A DNA stretch of 64,000 nt from Bradyrhizobium sp. CCBAU 51765. Its GTDB lineage: Bacteria; Pseudomonadota; Alphaproteobacteria; Rhizobiales; Xanthobacteraceae. Both the position numbers and the translations under genes were made by a program. The notes beneath the pieces are model-generated. The model ran no database searches. It saw only the letters and a program-made list of their open reading frames with translations, and was not told where the DNA came from. Below are positions 34,795-43,070 of the stretch, piece after piece (the first letter of the stretch is position 1; the number at the start of each line of letters is the position of its first letter). The DNA is taken from NCBI RefSeq assembly GCF_015291725.1, contig NZ_CP030038.1, forward strand, positions 6,561,001-6,625,000. The letters are read 5' to 3'.

Positions 34795-34839
34795 GAATCG
34801 CGCCCGATAGTCCCAATTGACGTAAGTTGGTACGGCCTA

Positions 34840-34848
34840 GGGGGGGGG
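34840..34848. repeat. nine-G homopolymer in the leader of the export gene
   Basis: Nine consecutive G on the plus strand (C on the transcribed-gene strand) lie 46-54 bp upstream of the Wza-like start codon. Tracts of this length can slip during replication. Here a change would alter promoter or leader spacing rather than a reading frame. Confidence 0.5.
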
Positions 34849-35062
34849 TGCGACAAGCGTTCCGGGCGGTTAACAGAGCGATCCGTTGGCTAGTGTTGCC
34901 TGCGAGCCACTCTTGGAGGCTTGGTTTAACCCTTTGTGACTATTTGTTGTATTTCGTGTGCCCGGCGGGCGGGCAAAATGCGCAAGTTGAGGCCTCAGCA
35001 TGTCGGGCGGAGGCCTCGCCGCCCTTCGCCAAAGCTGGGTCCATTCAGGATAGGACTCCCCC

Positions 35063-35635
35063 GTGTCTGGCCTCCTTCTGATCCCGCTGTTGGCAGGTTC
35101 CCTCCTCAGCGCCGCTGGTCGGCCCTGGAGCCCTGCCGCCCCCTGCCCCGGCGGCCCAGAATCGTCGTGCCACGAAGCGCCACTTGTTGCGGTCGCCCAA
35201 CCGGCCCCCTCCTCCGTCTGGAAATTAACCCGGACCCAGGGGGCCAAGGACGGCGAGAGCTTCGCCGCCATTATGAAGACCGCGGATACGGCCCGGTCGG
35301 ACCCGGACTTTGCCGGCCTGATCGTCCGCTGTGCGCCACAGGGCAAGATCGACGTGATGGTGGCCTTGATCCGGCCCTTCCCGCCGCGGAGCCGCCCGAA
35401 GGTCACGATCGCTGCGACCGGCGGCGGCACCTTGACCTTCGACGCCCGCATGGCGGCCGCAGGCGCTACCGTGCTGCTACCGGACGAGGTCTCTGCCTTT
35501 GCCGCCGGCAAGTGGCAGACAGCGGCCTCGCTGTCTGTGGCGGTCAGCGAAGGCGACAGCGAGATCAGGGGCGTAGTAGCGCTGAACGGGCTGCGAGAGG
35601 CCTATCATTCGCTGCTGGCAAGTTGCAGCCAATAG
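35063..35635 (+). CDS. exported protein of unknown function
   Basis: The gene encodes 190 residues starting at a GTG (35063) with a short hydrophobic leader (SGLLLIPLLAGSLLSAAG). The mature part has a Pro/Cys-rich start, then a beta-rich domain (VWKLTRTQGAKDGESFAAIM, then FAGLIVRCAPQGKIDVMVAL). The ending is helical (LNGLREAYHSLLASC). Three of its four Cys could form disulfides. I do not recognise the family. The gene is divergent from the Wza-like gene and leads a plus-strand run with a small membrane protein and a ligase-like protein, hence probably an envelope function. Confidence 0.6.
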   Translation: MSGLLLIPLLAGSLLSAAGRPWSPAAPCPGGPESSCHEAPLVAVAQPAPSSVWKLTRTQGAKDGESFAAIMKTADTARSDPDFAGLIVRCAPQGKIDVMVALIRPFPPRSRPKVTIAATGGGTLTFDARMAAAGATVLLPDEVSAFAAGKWQTAASLSVAVSEGDSEIRGVVALNGLREAYHSLLASCSQ

Positions 35636-35684
35636 GCCAAATTTAGCCATACAACTTAAGGGTCTTTTTAGGGAGGGGAACCTA

Positions 35685-35987
35685 GTGTCCGGAGCACGGA
35701 GAGTGTTTCGGATGACCGCGTTTTTGATTTTCAGCTTTCTCGTCGGTGCCGTGCTGGGGCAGCGCTTTCGCGTCCTGGTGCTGGTGCCGTTGACCTTCGT
35801 CATGTTGCTTGCCGCCGTCCCGGTCCGCTTGATGATCGGTCTCACGGTGATCGAGAGCCTGAAAGGCATGGTGTTCGCAGCCATTGCCCTTCAGGGTGGT
35901 TATCTCTTCGGGTCAGGGGCCCGCTTTGGCCTTGCTGCCGCGCGTGCCGGGCGCGTATTCGTCCGCCCGGTCAAGTCTGTGCGCTGA
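35685..35987 (+). CDS. small membrane protein, unknown function
   Basis: The frame encodes 100 residues from the GTG at 35685, supported by a strong GGGAGGGG ribosome binding site 9-15 bp upstream; an internal ATG at 35712 lacks such a site. Two or three hydrophobic helices are visible (AFLIFSFLVGAVLG; VLVLVPLTFVMLLAAVPV; GMVFAAIALQGGYLFG), with a basic C-terminus predicted to be cytoplasmic. It lies 49 bp after the exported protein gene and 139 bp before the ligase-like gene. No family recognised; possibly an accessory subunit of the EPS apparatus. Confidence 0.6.
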   Translation: MSGARRVFRMTAFLIFSFLVGAVLGQRFRVLVLVPLTFVMLLAAVPVRLMIGLTVIESLKGMVFAAIALQGGYLFGSGARFGLAAARAGRVFVRPVKSVR

Positions 35988-36126
35988 TGACGCCGGGCTG
36001 AGGCTGCCACCAGCCTTCGCAGGGCGCGCGAAAGCCAGGCGGGTTGTCGACGAAGACCTCTGCTTGAAAACCCACCGCTCGCTTGTATTGTGACCTGACC
36101 GTTTCAGGATTCCCTTCGAGCCCCGT

Positions 36127-37398
36127 TTGTCCTTCGCTTATTTTACCCTCATCGTTTCCATCGCTTCCGCTTCCGCTCTCGAAATCGCCGGCGTCAAGTT
36201 CGGGGCACAGTTCGCGACGATGGCCGCAGCACTGAGCTTGCTGGCGGCCGTCTCGAGCACGCGCAAGGCCGGCTACGATCACTATGTTCGCGCGACCTCG
36301 TGGGGCCGGTGGATCCTGATCGCCATTCCGCTGTGTATCGCCGCCCAACTGGTCCCTCTTCCGCTCAGGTCGGCGCATCCGATCTGGGCGAGCGCTCACG
36401 ATGTCCTCGGCGGTCTGCCGCTCGGGCCGATCACAGCCGACATCGGCTTGACCCTGAACGCGCTGCTGCTGGCGCTCGCGGCGATCTCGTTGCTCGGCGT
36501 CACCGTCCTAGTCGTGCGCAACCGCAGCCGTGCCCAGTTGATCCTCTTTGTGCTGAGCGGCGTAGCCGCGGTTGCAGCCTTGATTCTCGACTTGCATCGG
36601 CTGTTGCCGGCGTTTGCTGCAGACGTACCGCATGACCTCACGACGACCTTGGCCGGCCTTGGCCTCATGCTCAATCTGGCGGTCATTCAGCTCGCCGCTG
36701 AACGGGCCGAAACGCATCACTCGGTGCTGCGCTCGGTCGCGATCGGCCTTTGCGGCCTGGTCGGAGTTTTGGTCAGCGCCGCCGCGATCTTTGGGTTTTC
36801 CGGAACGAACAGTGCAATCGCAGCGGCTTTCGGCGTTGTGCTGATGCTGCTGATCCTCGTCATCCGCAGATTGGATCTGTCACCATTGGCCGCGAGCGCA
36901 TTGTCGGTGGCAGCCCTGGTCGGCGCCGCGATCGTGCTCACCTTCCTGTTCGAGAAGAGCTCCGGACCGGTCCTGATGCGGCTCGTCCCGGAGATGGGAG
37001 CCGAGACCAAGGCCGCCCTCGAGCGAATGTTGGCCGACACGCGCTGGTTCGGCGCTGGTGCCGGGACCTTTGCTGCGGTGGGCAGGATCTATCAGAGCGA
37101 TGCCGGAGCTGTCTTGAACGCGCCCTCGGCGGCCATGGCCGCCTTTGCGGGGATGGGATGGATCGGCTTGGCTGCCATGATAGCCGTGAGCCTGATCGCT
37201 TTGGTCCGCCTGTTCTTCGGCGCTCTGCAGCGCGGACGCGACTCGTTCTTTCCCGCGGCAGCCGCGGCCTGCGTTCTGTTTGCGCTCGCGCAGAGCTTTG
37301 CGGGTCCAGGATTGCTTCGCCCGGCAGCAATCCTGTGTCTCGCGGTGATCGTGGGATTGGGGCTGTCGCAGAGCGTCAGCCAGTCCGGATCACGATAG
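36127..37398 (+). CDS. ligase-like polytopic membrane protein with degenerate Wzy_C loop
   Basis: Membrane protein of 423 residues starting at a TTG (36127), with about eleven hydrophobic segments. The topology and the periplasmic segment DTRWFGAGAGTFAAVGRIY match the Wzy_C/O-antigen ligase superfamily (compare WFGTGMGTF at 28881-30362). However, the usual His-containing segment is replaced by LNAPSAAMAAFAGMGW, so a catalytic role in glycan transfer is doubtful. It may be a structural relative or act on another substrate. It converges with the cysteine peptidase gene, with only 12 bp between stop codons. Confidence 0.6.
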   Translation: MSFAYFTLIVSIASASALEIAGVKFGAQFATMAAALSLLAAVSSTRKAGYDHYVRATSWGRWILIAIPLCIAAQLVPLPLRSAHPIWASAHDVLGGLPLGPITADIGLTLNALLLALAAISLLGVTVLVVRNRSRAQLILFVLSGVAAVAALILDLHRLLPAFAADVPHDLTTTLAGLGLMLNLAVIQLAAERAETHHSVLRSVAIGLCGLVGVLVSAAAIFGFSGTNSAIAAAFGVVLMLLILVIRRLDLSPLAASALSVAALVGAAIVLTFLFEKSSGPVLMRLVPEMGAETKAALERMLADTRWFGAGAGTFAAVGRIYQSDAGAVLNAPSAAMAAFAGMGWIGLAAMIAVSLIALVRLFFGALQRGRDSFFPAAAAACVLFALAQSFAGPGLLRPAAILCLAVIVGLGLSQSVSQSGSR

Positions 37399-37410
37399 AG
37401 CGCCGGGTGA

Positions 37411-38037
37411 TCAGACGGAGCGATCGCCGAGTGAGGCCCAGTAGTTCGGGTTCTTGGGCGACTGGATGCGGACCCAGCGATAGGGCCTCTTCGACCAGGG
37501 CATGATATGGCCGGAGAGATTGTCCAGCACGAGATCGCCTGAGAAGGTCCGCACCACGACGACGAGATGATGCTCGCCCCAGGAGGTCACGACCTCGCTG
37601 AGCAGCACCGAACGCGCCGGGAAGCCCTTGGCGATCAGATCGTGGCGTTTTGTCACAGCGTAGTCGTTGCAGTCGCCGCTCGCGGGATGCAGCAGCCACT
37701 TTTCGCCGCGCAGCCCTTCCAGGTTGGGTTCGGGACGGATCGCGCTGTTGACCCGCTGGTTGACCTCCTGCATCTGCGCCAGGCGTTGGGCCGTTAGCTT
37801 CAGGCGTCCGCCGCGGAAGACGATCTGTTGCGGCCGCGGTTTGCACTCGTCCTTGTACTTCAGGCAAAAGATGGTGAATGCCATCGGCGCCAGCGTCGGC
37901 TGGTCGAACTTGATGTACTGGATGGCACCGCGCAGCCCCATGGGCGCGCCGACGAACGCGGCTTCCGCATTCTGCTGCCCCCCCGCAGCAACGACGATTG
38001 CGGCCACGGCCGCCAGGAATTTCACGACTTTGCGCAT
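37411..38037 (-). CDS. transglutaminase-like cysteine peptidase (BTLCP family)
   Basis: Exported protein of 208 residues with a signal peptide (FLAAVAAIVVAAGGQQNAEA). The papain-like catalytic set is visible: Cys in SGDCNDYAV (about residue 122), His in SWGEHHLVVVV (about 156) and Asp in LVLDNLSGHI (about 171). This is the bacterial transglutaminase-like cysteine proteinase family that includes LapG, which releases a biofilm adhesin in Pseudomonas. No LapD-like c-di-GMP receptor or large adhesin gene is in the window, so the substrate is unknown. It lies beside EPS genes and is divergent from the phosphatase copy 2. Confidence 0.82.
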   Translation of the reverse strand: MRKVVKFLAAVAAIVVAAGGQQNAEAAFVGAPMGLRGAIQYIKFDQPTLAPMAFTIFCLKYKDECKPRPQQIVFRGGRLKLTAQRLAQMQEVNQRVNSAIRPEPNLEGLRGEKWLLHPASGDCNDYAVTKRHDLIAKGFPARSVLLSEVVTSWGEHHLVVVVRTFSGDLVLDNLSGHIMPWSKRPYRWVRIQSPKNPNYWASLGDRSV

Positions 38038-38229
38038 GTTGCGCTCCCCGTTCTTGTTGGGGGGACGCTACATGAGACGCCTTGAAATACGGCTCAAACG
38101 CTGCGCGACCCTTTAATCAAAATGCGGGCTAAGCGGTCGGAAATAATTAAGAATACCGAAGTGTGACTTTTCTGCTAAGAGCGGTCGCGACGATCCGCTC
38201 GTGACGCCAGAAGCGATTCGACCGACCTG

Positions 38230-38967
38230 ATGGGTTTTTCCAGCCATTTTCGAAAGAAGACCAAGCCTCGGCTTCCCGACGGCGTTCGCGTCTATGCGAT
38301 CGGCGACGTGCACGGCCGTGCCGATTTGCTTCAATCGCTGTTAACCGTGATCGACGTCGATCTTGCCCGCTCGGCCCCCGAACGCGCCATTCAGGTCTTT
38401 CTCGGTGACTATGTCGATCGCGGCCCGGACTCACGCGCCGTTCTTGATCTCTTGATCGAACGCTCGAAATCGCACAAGACGGTTTGTCTGAAGGGCAACC
38501 ACGAGGTCTTCCTGCTCGAGGTCCTCAAGAACCCGGCCCGCTTGCAGGAGTGGCGCCACTATGGCGGCCTGCTGACGCTGGTCTCCTACGGCATCACGCC
38601 GACCATGAATCCGTCCGCGGAGCAGCAGGTCGAACTGATCGAGGGACTGAAACGTGCGCTGCCGCCGGAGCACTTGGCCTTCCTCCAGCAATTGCCCTCC
38701 TCCTTCACGTGCGGCGACTTCTTTTTCGTCCATGCCGGCGTCAAGCCGGGCGTCGCGCTCGATCGCCAGAAGGATGCGGATCTGCTCTGGATCCGCGAGG
38801 AATTCCTGATCTCCGAGGAGCGCTTCGGCAAATATGTCGTTCACGGTCATACGCCGGTCAGCGCGCCCGATATCCGCCCGAACCGCATCAACATCGACAC
38901 CGGAGCCTACGCCACCGGAAACTTGACGCTGCTGACCATCCAGGGCGATAGTCTGCTGGCAATTTAA
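38230..38967 (+). CDS. PPP-family metallophosphatase (copy 2)
   Basis: Same length (245 residues) and motif order as the phosphatase at 6034-6771: IGDVHGRADLL, GDYVDRGPDSR, LKGNHEVF, CGDFFFVHAGV, IREEFL and YVVHGHTPV. All metal ligands of the calcineurin-like fold appear intact. The two copies share long identical stretches (for example CGDFFFVHAG and the ending around NIDTGAYATGNLTL), showing an intra-genome duplication. The GDVHGRADLL start is closer to bacterial serine/threonine phosphatases than copy 1 (SDIHGCAHLL). It may act on phosphorylated EPS machinery, but a nucleotide substrate is possible. Confidence 0.86.
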   Translation: MGFSSHFRKKTKPRLPDGVRVYAIGDVHGRADLLQSLLTVIDVDLARSAPERAIQVFLGDYVDRGPDSRAVLDLLIERSKSHKTVCLKGNHEVFLLEVLKNPARLQEWRHYGGLLTLVSYGITPTMNPSAEQQVELIEGLKRALPPEHLAFLQQLPSSFTCGDFFFVHAGVKPGVALDRQKDADLLWIREEFLISEERFGKYVVHGHTPVSAPDIRPNRINIDTGAYATGNLTLLTIQGDSLLAI

Positions 38968-39031
38968 AGGGCTCTGGCTAGACCTCGGTCCCGTCGTAGG
39001 GCCCGCCCGCACAGGCCTCGTCAATTCCTCC

Positions 39032-39694
39032 ATGAACCGCATGATCCCGCTTCGCGTCGTCGGCATCTGCACCGCAATCGTGCTGGCGCTTCACGCCGGC
39101 ATGGCGTTCTACGGCGATCTAACAAGGCCGAACTTTCGCGCCGGCGATTTGTTCTCGGGCAAGCTTCCGCCCGACAAGGCGAAGCTGGCAGCCGCCGCTG
39201 GCTTGGCCGCGTTTTCCTGGGATGGCGATCTGCTTGCGAACTACGCGGCGGCGATGGCCTCTGACGTTCTTCAAGGTCCGTCGACCGCGGCAGGCGGCAG
39301 GGCCAGCGAGAACAAGGCAGCCCAGGCCGCCGTCTTGGCTGCCTTGGAAATCTCTCCGATCCGGCCCGCGCTGTGGCTCACGCTCGGCATGCTACAGGCC
39401 CAATCCGGCGAAGCGGTCACGCCGGCGGTGAAGATGTCCTACTTGACCGGATCGGTGCCGATCGACGTTGCCTTCTCTCGCGTCCGGACCGTGACGTCGA
39501 GCGCGGCGGCGACCGATGAGGAGATCAAGCTCCTGGCGCAATCCGACATTCGGTCGGCGCTGGCCAATCGCTCGCGTTACGAGCCTCTGCTGATCGCGGC
39601 CTATGTGCAGGCAACGCCGCAAGGCAAATCGCTGCTGCTGGAGACGACGAAGATCACCGATCCCAAATTCAACGAGATCTTGCGGCGGTACTGA
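39032..39694 (+). CDS. membrane-anchored helical protein, same plan as 24963-25718
   Basis: The protein has 220 residues with one N-terminal membrane anchor (VVGICTAIVLALHAGMAFYG) and an Ala-rich helical body. The segment VLAALEISPIRPALWLTLGM is laid out like the LKSSLMLDP...LWLLL segment of the exoP operon protein. Both have a DL-plus-turn segment directly after the anchor. No signal-peptidase site or cysteines are evident. It follows the phosphatase by 64 bp on the same strand, so an operon is likely. I cannot name a family; a scaffold or TPR-like partner of EPS proteins is the best inference. Confidence 0.6.
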   Translation: MNRMIPLRVVGICTAIVLALHAGMAFYGDLTRPNFRAGDLFSGKLPPDKAKLAAAAGLAAFSWDGDLLANYAAAMASDVLQGPSTAAGGRASENKAAQAAVLAALEISPIRPALWLTLGMLQAQSGEAVTPAVKMSYLTGSVPIDVAFSRVRTVTSSAAATDEEIKLLAQSDIRSALANRSRYEPLLIAAYVQATPQGKSLLLETTKITDPKFNEILRRY

Positions 39695-39742
39695 GCCTGC
39701 TCCAGCCTTGTGGCTATCGCGTCCGGGGCTGAAGCGAATTCC

Positions 39743-40183
39743 TCAGCGTACCGATTTCGGATTGACGGGCACAAAGTCCTCGTCGCGGCGCGGCTGATCG
39801 GATCGCCCCTTGTAGACGAACATGCCCTTCTTGGTCGCGACGATGTCGCCTCGCTGCAGGCTTTCATCGTTGAGCAGGCTCTCGGTCGCGACAAGGTCCG
39901 GATCTACCGGAATGGGCTTGGAGAGCTCGGGATGCTCCCGCCGCTCGCGCAAGACGTCTTTGGCGCGGCGCCGTGCGTCCTCGATCCGCTGGCGCCATTC
40001 GTCGCGCGTGACTTCCGGCTCGCTGGATGAAAGATAGTCGTTGAGCGAGGGCGCCAGTTCGGTCTGAGCGAGACCCAAGGCCGGACAGGCGAGACCAAGG
40101 CCGAGTCCACCGGCGATGGTTGCGACCGTCCGAGACAGCTTCCCAAACCGCTTTTCACAGCGGCCACGTCGACCCTTTCGCAC
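39743..40183 (-). CDS. exported basic/acidic protein of unknown function
   Basis: The gene encodes 146 residues from the GTG at 40183, which is preceded by GGGAGGCACC, a good ribosome binding site; the open frame above it is not needed. A long basic N-terminus leads into a signal peptide (TVATIAGGLGLGLACPALGL, cut near AQTELA). The mature part is charged and helical (TRDEWRQRIEDARRRAKDVL), followed by a small beta-like end with DIVATKKGMFVYKGRSDQ. No known family. It is convergent with the helical membrane protein gene. Confidence 0.6.
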   Translation of the reverse strand: MRKGRRGRCEKRFGKLSRTVATIAGGLGLGLACPALGLAQTELAPSLNDYLSSSEPEVTRDEWRQRIEDARRRAKDVLRERREHPELSKPIPVDPDLVATESLLNDESLQRGDIVATKKGMFVYKGRSDQPRRDEDFVPVNPKSVR

Positions 40184-40566
40184 GATGGTGCCTCCCTGAC
40201 AGAGCGACAAGGACGACCATCGGCCAATGTCCTCGTCTTCCATTCCTCAGCCTACACCTTTGCCGATGGCAGGAAAGCCAGTTCGCGGGCGAGCTTCCCT
40301 GGGGCCTTCCCGCAAAAAATCGAAAAACAACCCCATGCACAGTAGCCGGAGCCAGTCGGATCAATGGGTTACAGTTTTCCGAAATGAAATTGACCTGTCG
40401 GGCAAAACAGGGGCAAAATGGCATGGTCCGGAGAGAGGCCAATCGGATGACCGAAGGACCTGAGATCCGCGTCACGGGATCGGCTCAAGGGCAGACGGCT
40501 CTGCTCTAAGACCTCATTAGGTCATTGCTGCTAACTTTCGGCTTCCGCCCCGTGGAGTTGCAGAGA
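40184..40566. other. 383-bp divergent gap, no supported gene
   Basis: The gap lies between two divergently transcribed secreted-protein genes and should contain their promoters. Short frames exist on both strands, including a 20-codon plus-strand one at 40447-40509, but none has a domain, export signal and ribosome binding site together. An AT-rich patch at 40310-40420 with TTGACC is the likeliest promoter area. Confidence 0.3.
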
Positions 40567-40944
40567 ATGCGCGCAAGTCCGGTATTGCTGGCAGGTGTCG
40601 TCGTTGCGGCTTCGGTCATATCTGGCCCCGCGGCGCACGCCAGCCCCCTCTGCATCAAGAAACGGACGCCGTTCGCCTTATCGCAGGATACGGTGAGGTG
40701 GACGATGTCGATCGAACCCGGGGCCGACTGCATCCAGGGGCTACGTTGGTCGTACATGCAGATCTTCAACGTCTCGGTCGTGAGCGGACCATCGCGAGGG
40801 CAATTGGCGGTGGTCGGGTCCGGCTTCCGCTATTCGGCCGAAAGCACGGCGCGCGGTGCCGACAGGTTCACGCTGCTGATCTCGGGCAAGAACCGGCACA
40901 ACCCTGGCACCTCTACCCTGGAGGTCGAGGTCAACCCGCAATAG
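40567..40944 (+). CDS. small secreted beta-domain protein
   Basis: The gene encodes 125 residues from the ATG at 40567; the frame is open 14 codons above. The signal peptide (VLLAGVVVAASVISGPAAHA) is followed by a compact domain with two cysteines (SPLCIKK and GADCIQG). A strand-rich second half (FNVSVVSGPSRGQLAVVGSG, then DRFTLLISGKNR) ends in LEVEVNPQ and resembles an immunoglobulin-like sandwich. It is probably periplasmic or surface-exposed. No named family. It converges with the small secreted gene at 40971-41207. Confidence 0.6.
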   Translation: MRASPVLLAGVVVAASVISGPAAHASPLCIKKRTPFALSQDTVRWTMSIEPGADCIQGLRWSYMQIFNVSVVSGPSRGQLAVVGSGFRYSAESTARGADRFTLLISGKNRHNPGTSTLEVEVNPQ

Positions 40945-40970
40945 CTTGTCTCACAGCGCCGCCGAAGCGG

Positions 40971-41207
40971 CTAATAGCGGCTCGACCCGCTCCCCCGGGT
41001 TCTGTTCCCGTGATAGGGCCGGGCGCGTCCGCCGCTCGTGACCGGCGGCTCGATCCGGCTCGGAATATTCCGAGTCGCGTTGGGAGGTGCGGGCTGCGAG
41101 GGGTTGACGATGACGTTGCGATTGGGCGTCGAGGAGTCATTGACGCCCTGGGCCCAAGCGCTGGCAGGGACGGCAAACGCGAATATGATCAAAACCAATC
41201 GTTTCAT
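40971..41207 (-). CDS. short secreted protein, tandem paralogue A
   Basis: The gene encodes 78 residues from the ATG at 41207, which follows GGGAGATATCGC, a good ribosome binding site. The signal peptide (LVLIIFAFAVPASAWAQ) is followed by a disordered Asn/Pro/Arg/Gly-rich mature peptide with no cysteines. The pattern (short acidic start, NVIVNPSQP, then RNIPS) echoes the next upstream gene (SIITTPTK, then RNVTGS), suggesting an old tandem duplication. Function is unknown. Confidence 0.55.
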   Translation of the reverse strand: MKRLVLIIFAFAVPASAWAQGVNDSSTPNRNVIVNPSQPAPPNATRNIPSRIEPPVTSGGRARPYHGNRTRGSGSSRY

Positions 41208-41284
41208 GCGATATCTCCCGATCAAGAACGTCAGGGAGGCGGGCACCGTTCCTTCACGGCTGCTTGACAGTTCGTTGCGTGACC

Positions 41285-41530
41285 TCACCTGGGCACGGCA
41301 ACCAGCTTGCCATCCCTCCAAACGCCTTGGGCGGCCCTTCCGGCAGGAAGGCTCCCCGTCACGTTCCGGATTGCGGTCGGCCGGGACGCAGCTTGGGTGG
41401 TCTGCGCTTTTTTCGTCGGGGTCGTGATGATGCTGGAGCTGGTGGTGTTGGCCTGATCCTTGGTCCCTTGCGCAGAAGCGGACTGAACCAGGAAGGCCAA
41501 AAACATGGTTGCTGTCAAAACGCCGCGCAT
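41285..41530 (-). CDS. short secreted protein, tandem paralogue B
   Basis: The gene encodes 81 residues from the ATG at 41530. The signal peptide (RGVLTATMFLAFLVQSASAQ) is followed by a Thr/Ser/Ala-rich disordered segment and a short C-terminal motif (GVWRDGKLVAVPR). It is arranged head-to-tail with the similar gene at 40971-41207, 77 bp apart. There are no cysteines. The C-terminal motif, which the other copy lacks, may be a small interaction element. Function is unknown. Confidence 0.5.
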   Translation of the reverse strand: MRGVLTATMFLAFLVQSASAQGTKDQANTTSSSIITTPTKKAQTTQAASRPTAIRNVTGSLPAGRAAQGVWRDGKLVAVPR

Positions 41531-41710
41531 GGTCAAACACCGGAATGGGGAGCTGCGCGAAATGTCACAGGTTTCTGCCCAAAAGCAAGCGCTTCGAGAC
41601 GATCGCGCAGGACCTTCGCAGGGCGGCCATAAAGCGCTCACCCCGGCCGGGGAGAGCCGGGGCAAAAGGCCTAGCGAAACAGCAATATCCGGGCTAGTTG
41701 ATCGGCCTTG

Positions 41711-42937
41711 ATGACCGAGACCGGCGACACAGCAGCCAACGCCTCGAAGGCGCAAGAGATCAAGTCCGGACTCGTCCGCCTGCTATCCGGGCGGATCCGC
41801 GAGATCTCCGACGACCCGCGGCAGATGCGGGATATCGTCTACGAGTTGGCCCGCGTCAAGCTTCTGGAACAATTCACCCCCGCCAGTGCGTGGGAGGCAC
41901 GAGAGCTCCAGCAGGTCCTCGAACGCGCCATTCGGGAGGTCGAACGGTCGTTTGATCGAGACGGAACTTCCTCATCAGCAAGGGCGAGTGCCACCGTCGC
42001 GTCGAATTCTCCGCAAGTGGATGCCCCTCCTCACGCGCGGGTTACTCCCCCGCCCATTCCAACGTCGCCTGCTTTGGCTTCCCCGCCCCCTTCCATGGCC
42101 GCGGAAACGGCACGTCGTCCTGTCGCATCGCCCAGGTCGCCCGACCATCCCAAACAAAGGGGGGCCTTCAATTCTCTCATTCGATTGACCGCGATCCTCC
42201 TGCTCATTGCGGGCGCCGGGACCGCGATCGTCTCTTGGCCACGGCTGAGGACACAACTGACCGCATTGTCGCAGGTAGCGCCGCCGTCCGAGCGGGCGAA
42301 GACTTCGGAGCCTCAACCGACCACGATTCCAAGTCCCTCGCTGGGCGAGACCTTGGAACGAACGCCGGAGAATCCAAAGGAGCCGGCGCCGATTGCGCAC
42401 CCCTCGATGCCTTTGCCGACGACGTTCGGCGTCTACGCCTTGAGCGAGGGCCAACTGCATGAGCTCAAGCCGGTGCCCGGAAAGATTCCGGACCGGCGCG
42501 TCGCGATCTCGGCAGCCATCAACGCGCAGAGCGTGACCACACTGATGGACGGCGATGTCAAATTCGTCGTGTTCAGGCCCGATGGGGGCGTCGACGCAAG
42601 CGGGACTGAAGTTCGGGTCGTCGCGAAAGTTTCCCGGGCGTTGGGCGTCGATGCCAGCGGGAAGGCCGCCATGGTCAACGCCGGCGATTCCTGGGTCATC
42701 CGCAGCATGTCGTACCCCTACAAGGTAGGTCCGATCGAACAGCAATCGCGAATGCTGTTACTCCAGCCGGAGCAGGACGGCTTCACGCTCGCTCCCGGCC
42801 GCTACATCGTCGTGGTCAAAGGGATGGGCTACGACTTCACGGTCGCCGGAACGGTCACTGATCCCAATCAATGCGTCGAACGCATCAACGCGGCGAACGG
42901 CGCGTTCTACTCGCCCTGTCCGCCGCCACGACGCTAA
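41711..42937 (+). CDS. single-pass membrane protein with exported C-terminal domain
   Basis: The gene encodes 408 residues from the ATG at 41711 (a TTG lies directly before it). A cytoplasmic helical domain of about 85 residues (EIKSGLVRLLSGRIREISDD, then WEARELQQVLERAIREVERS) is followed by a Pro/Ser-rich linker and a membrane helix near 155-175 (RLTAILLLIAGAGTAIVSW). A second Pro-rich linker leads to an exported beta-rich domain of about 170 residues with two late Cys (NQCVERI and SPCPPP). The layout suggests transmission between cytoplasm and periplasm. I recognise no family. Confidence 0.65.
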   Translation: MTETGDTAANASKAQEIKSGLVRLLSGRIREISDDPRQMRDIVYELARVKLLEQFTPASAWEARELQQVLERAIREVERSFDRDGTSSSARASATVASNSPQVDAPPHARVTPPPIPTSPALASPPPSMAAETARRPVASPRSPDHPKQRGAFNSLIRLTAILLLIAGAGTAIVSWPRLRTQLTALSQVAPPSERAKTSEPQPTTIPSPSLGETLERTPENPKEPAPIAHPSMPLPTTFGVYALSEGQLHELKPVPGKIPDRRVAISAAINAQSVTTLMDGDVKFVVFRPDGGVDASGTEVRVVAKVSRALGVDASGKAAMVNAGDSWVIRSMSYPYKVGPIEQQSRMLLLQPEQDGFTLAPGRYIVVVKGMGYDFTVAGTVTDPNQCVERINAANGAFYSPCPPPRR

Positions 42938-43070
42938 AGCAACACCACGCCAAAGCAACATGGGTTCTGATTGTCTCAGAACCGAAGCCCTCGATTCCTG
43001 TCTCGATACGTCTTCTTCAAGCGAGCCGTCCTCCACTCGCTCGAAAACGCTCTCGTCGCCTTTCTGTTTT

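Noticed and set aside
38113..38434. Minus-strand frames over the start of phosphatase copy 2
   Set aside because: Shadow frames; the plus-strand protein is fully supported by its paralogue.
40227..40463. 78-codon plus-strand frame in the divergent gap
   Set aside because: No domain or secretion signal; better explained as promoter DNA.
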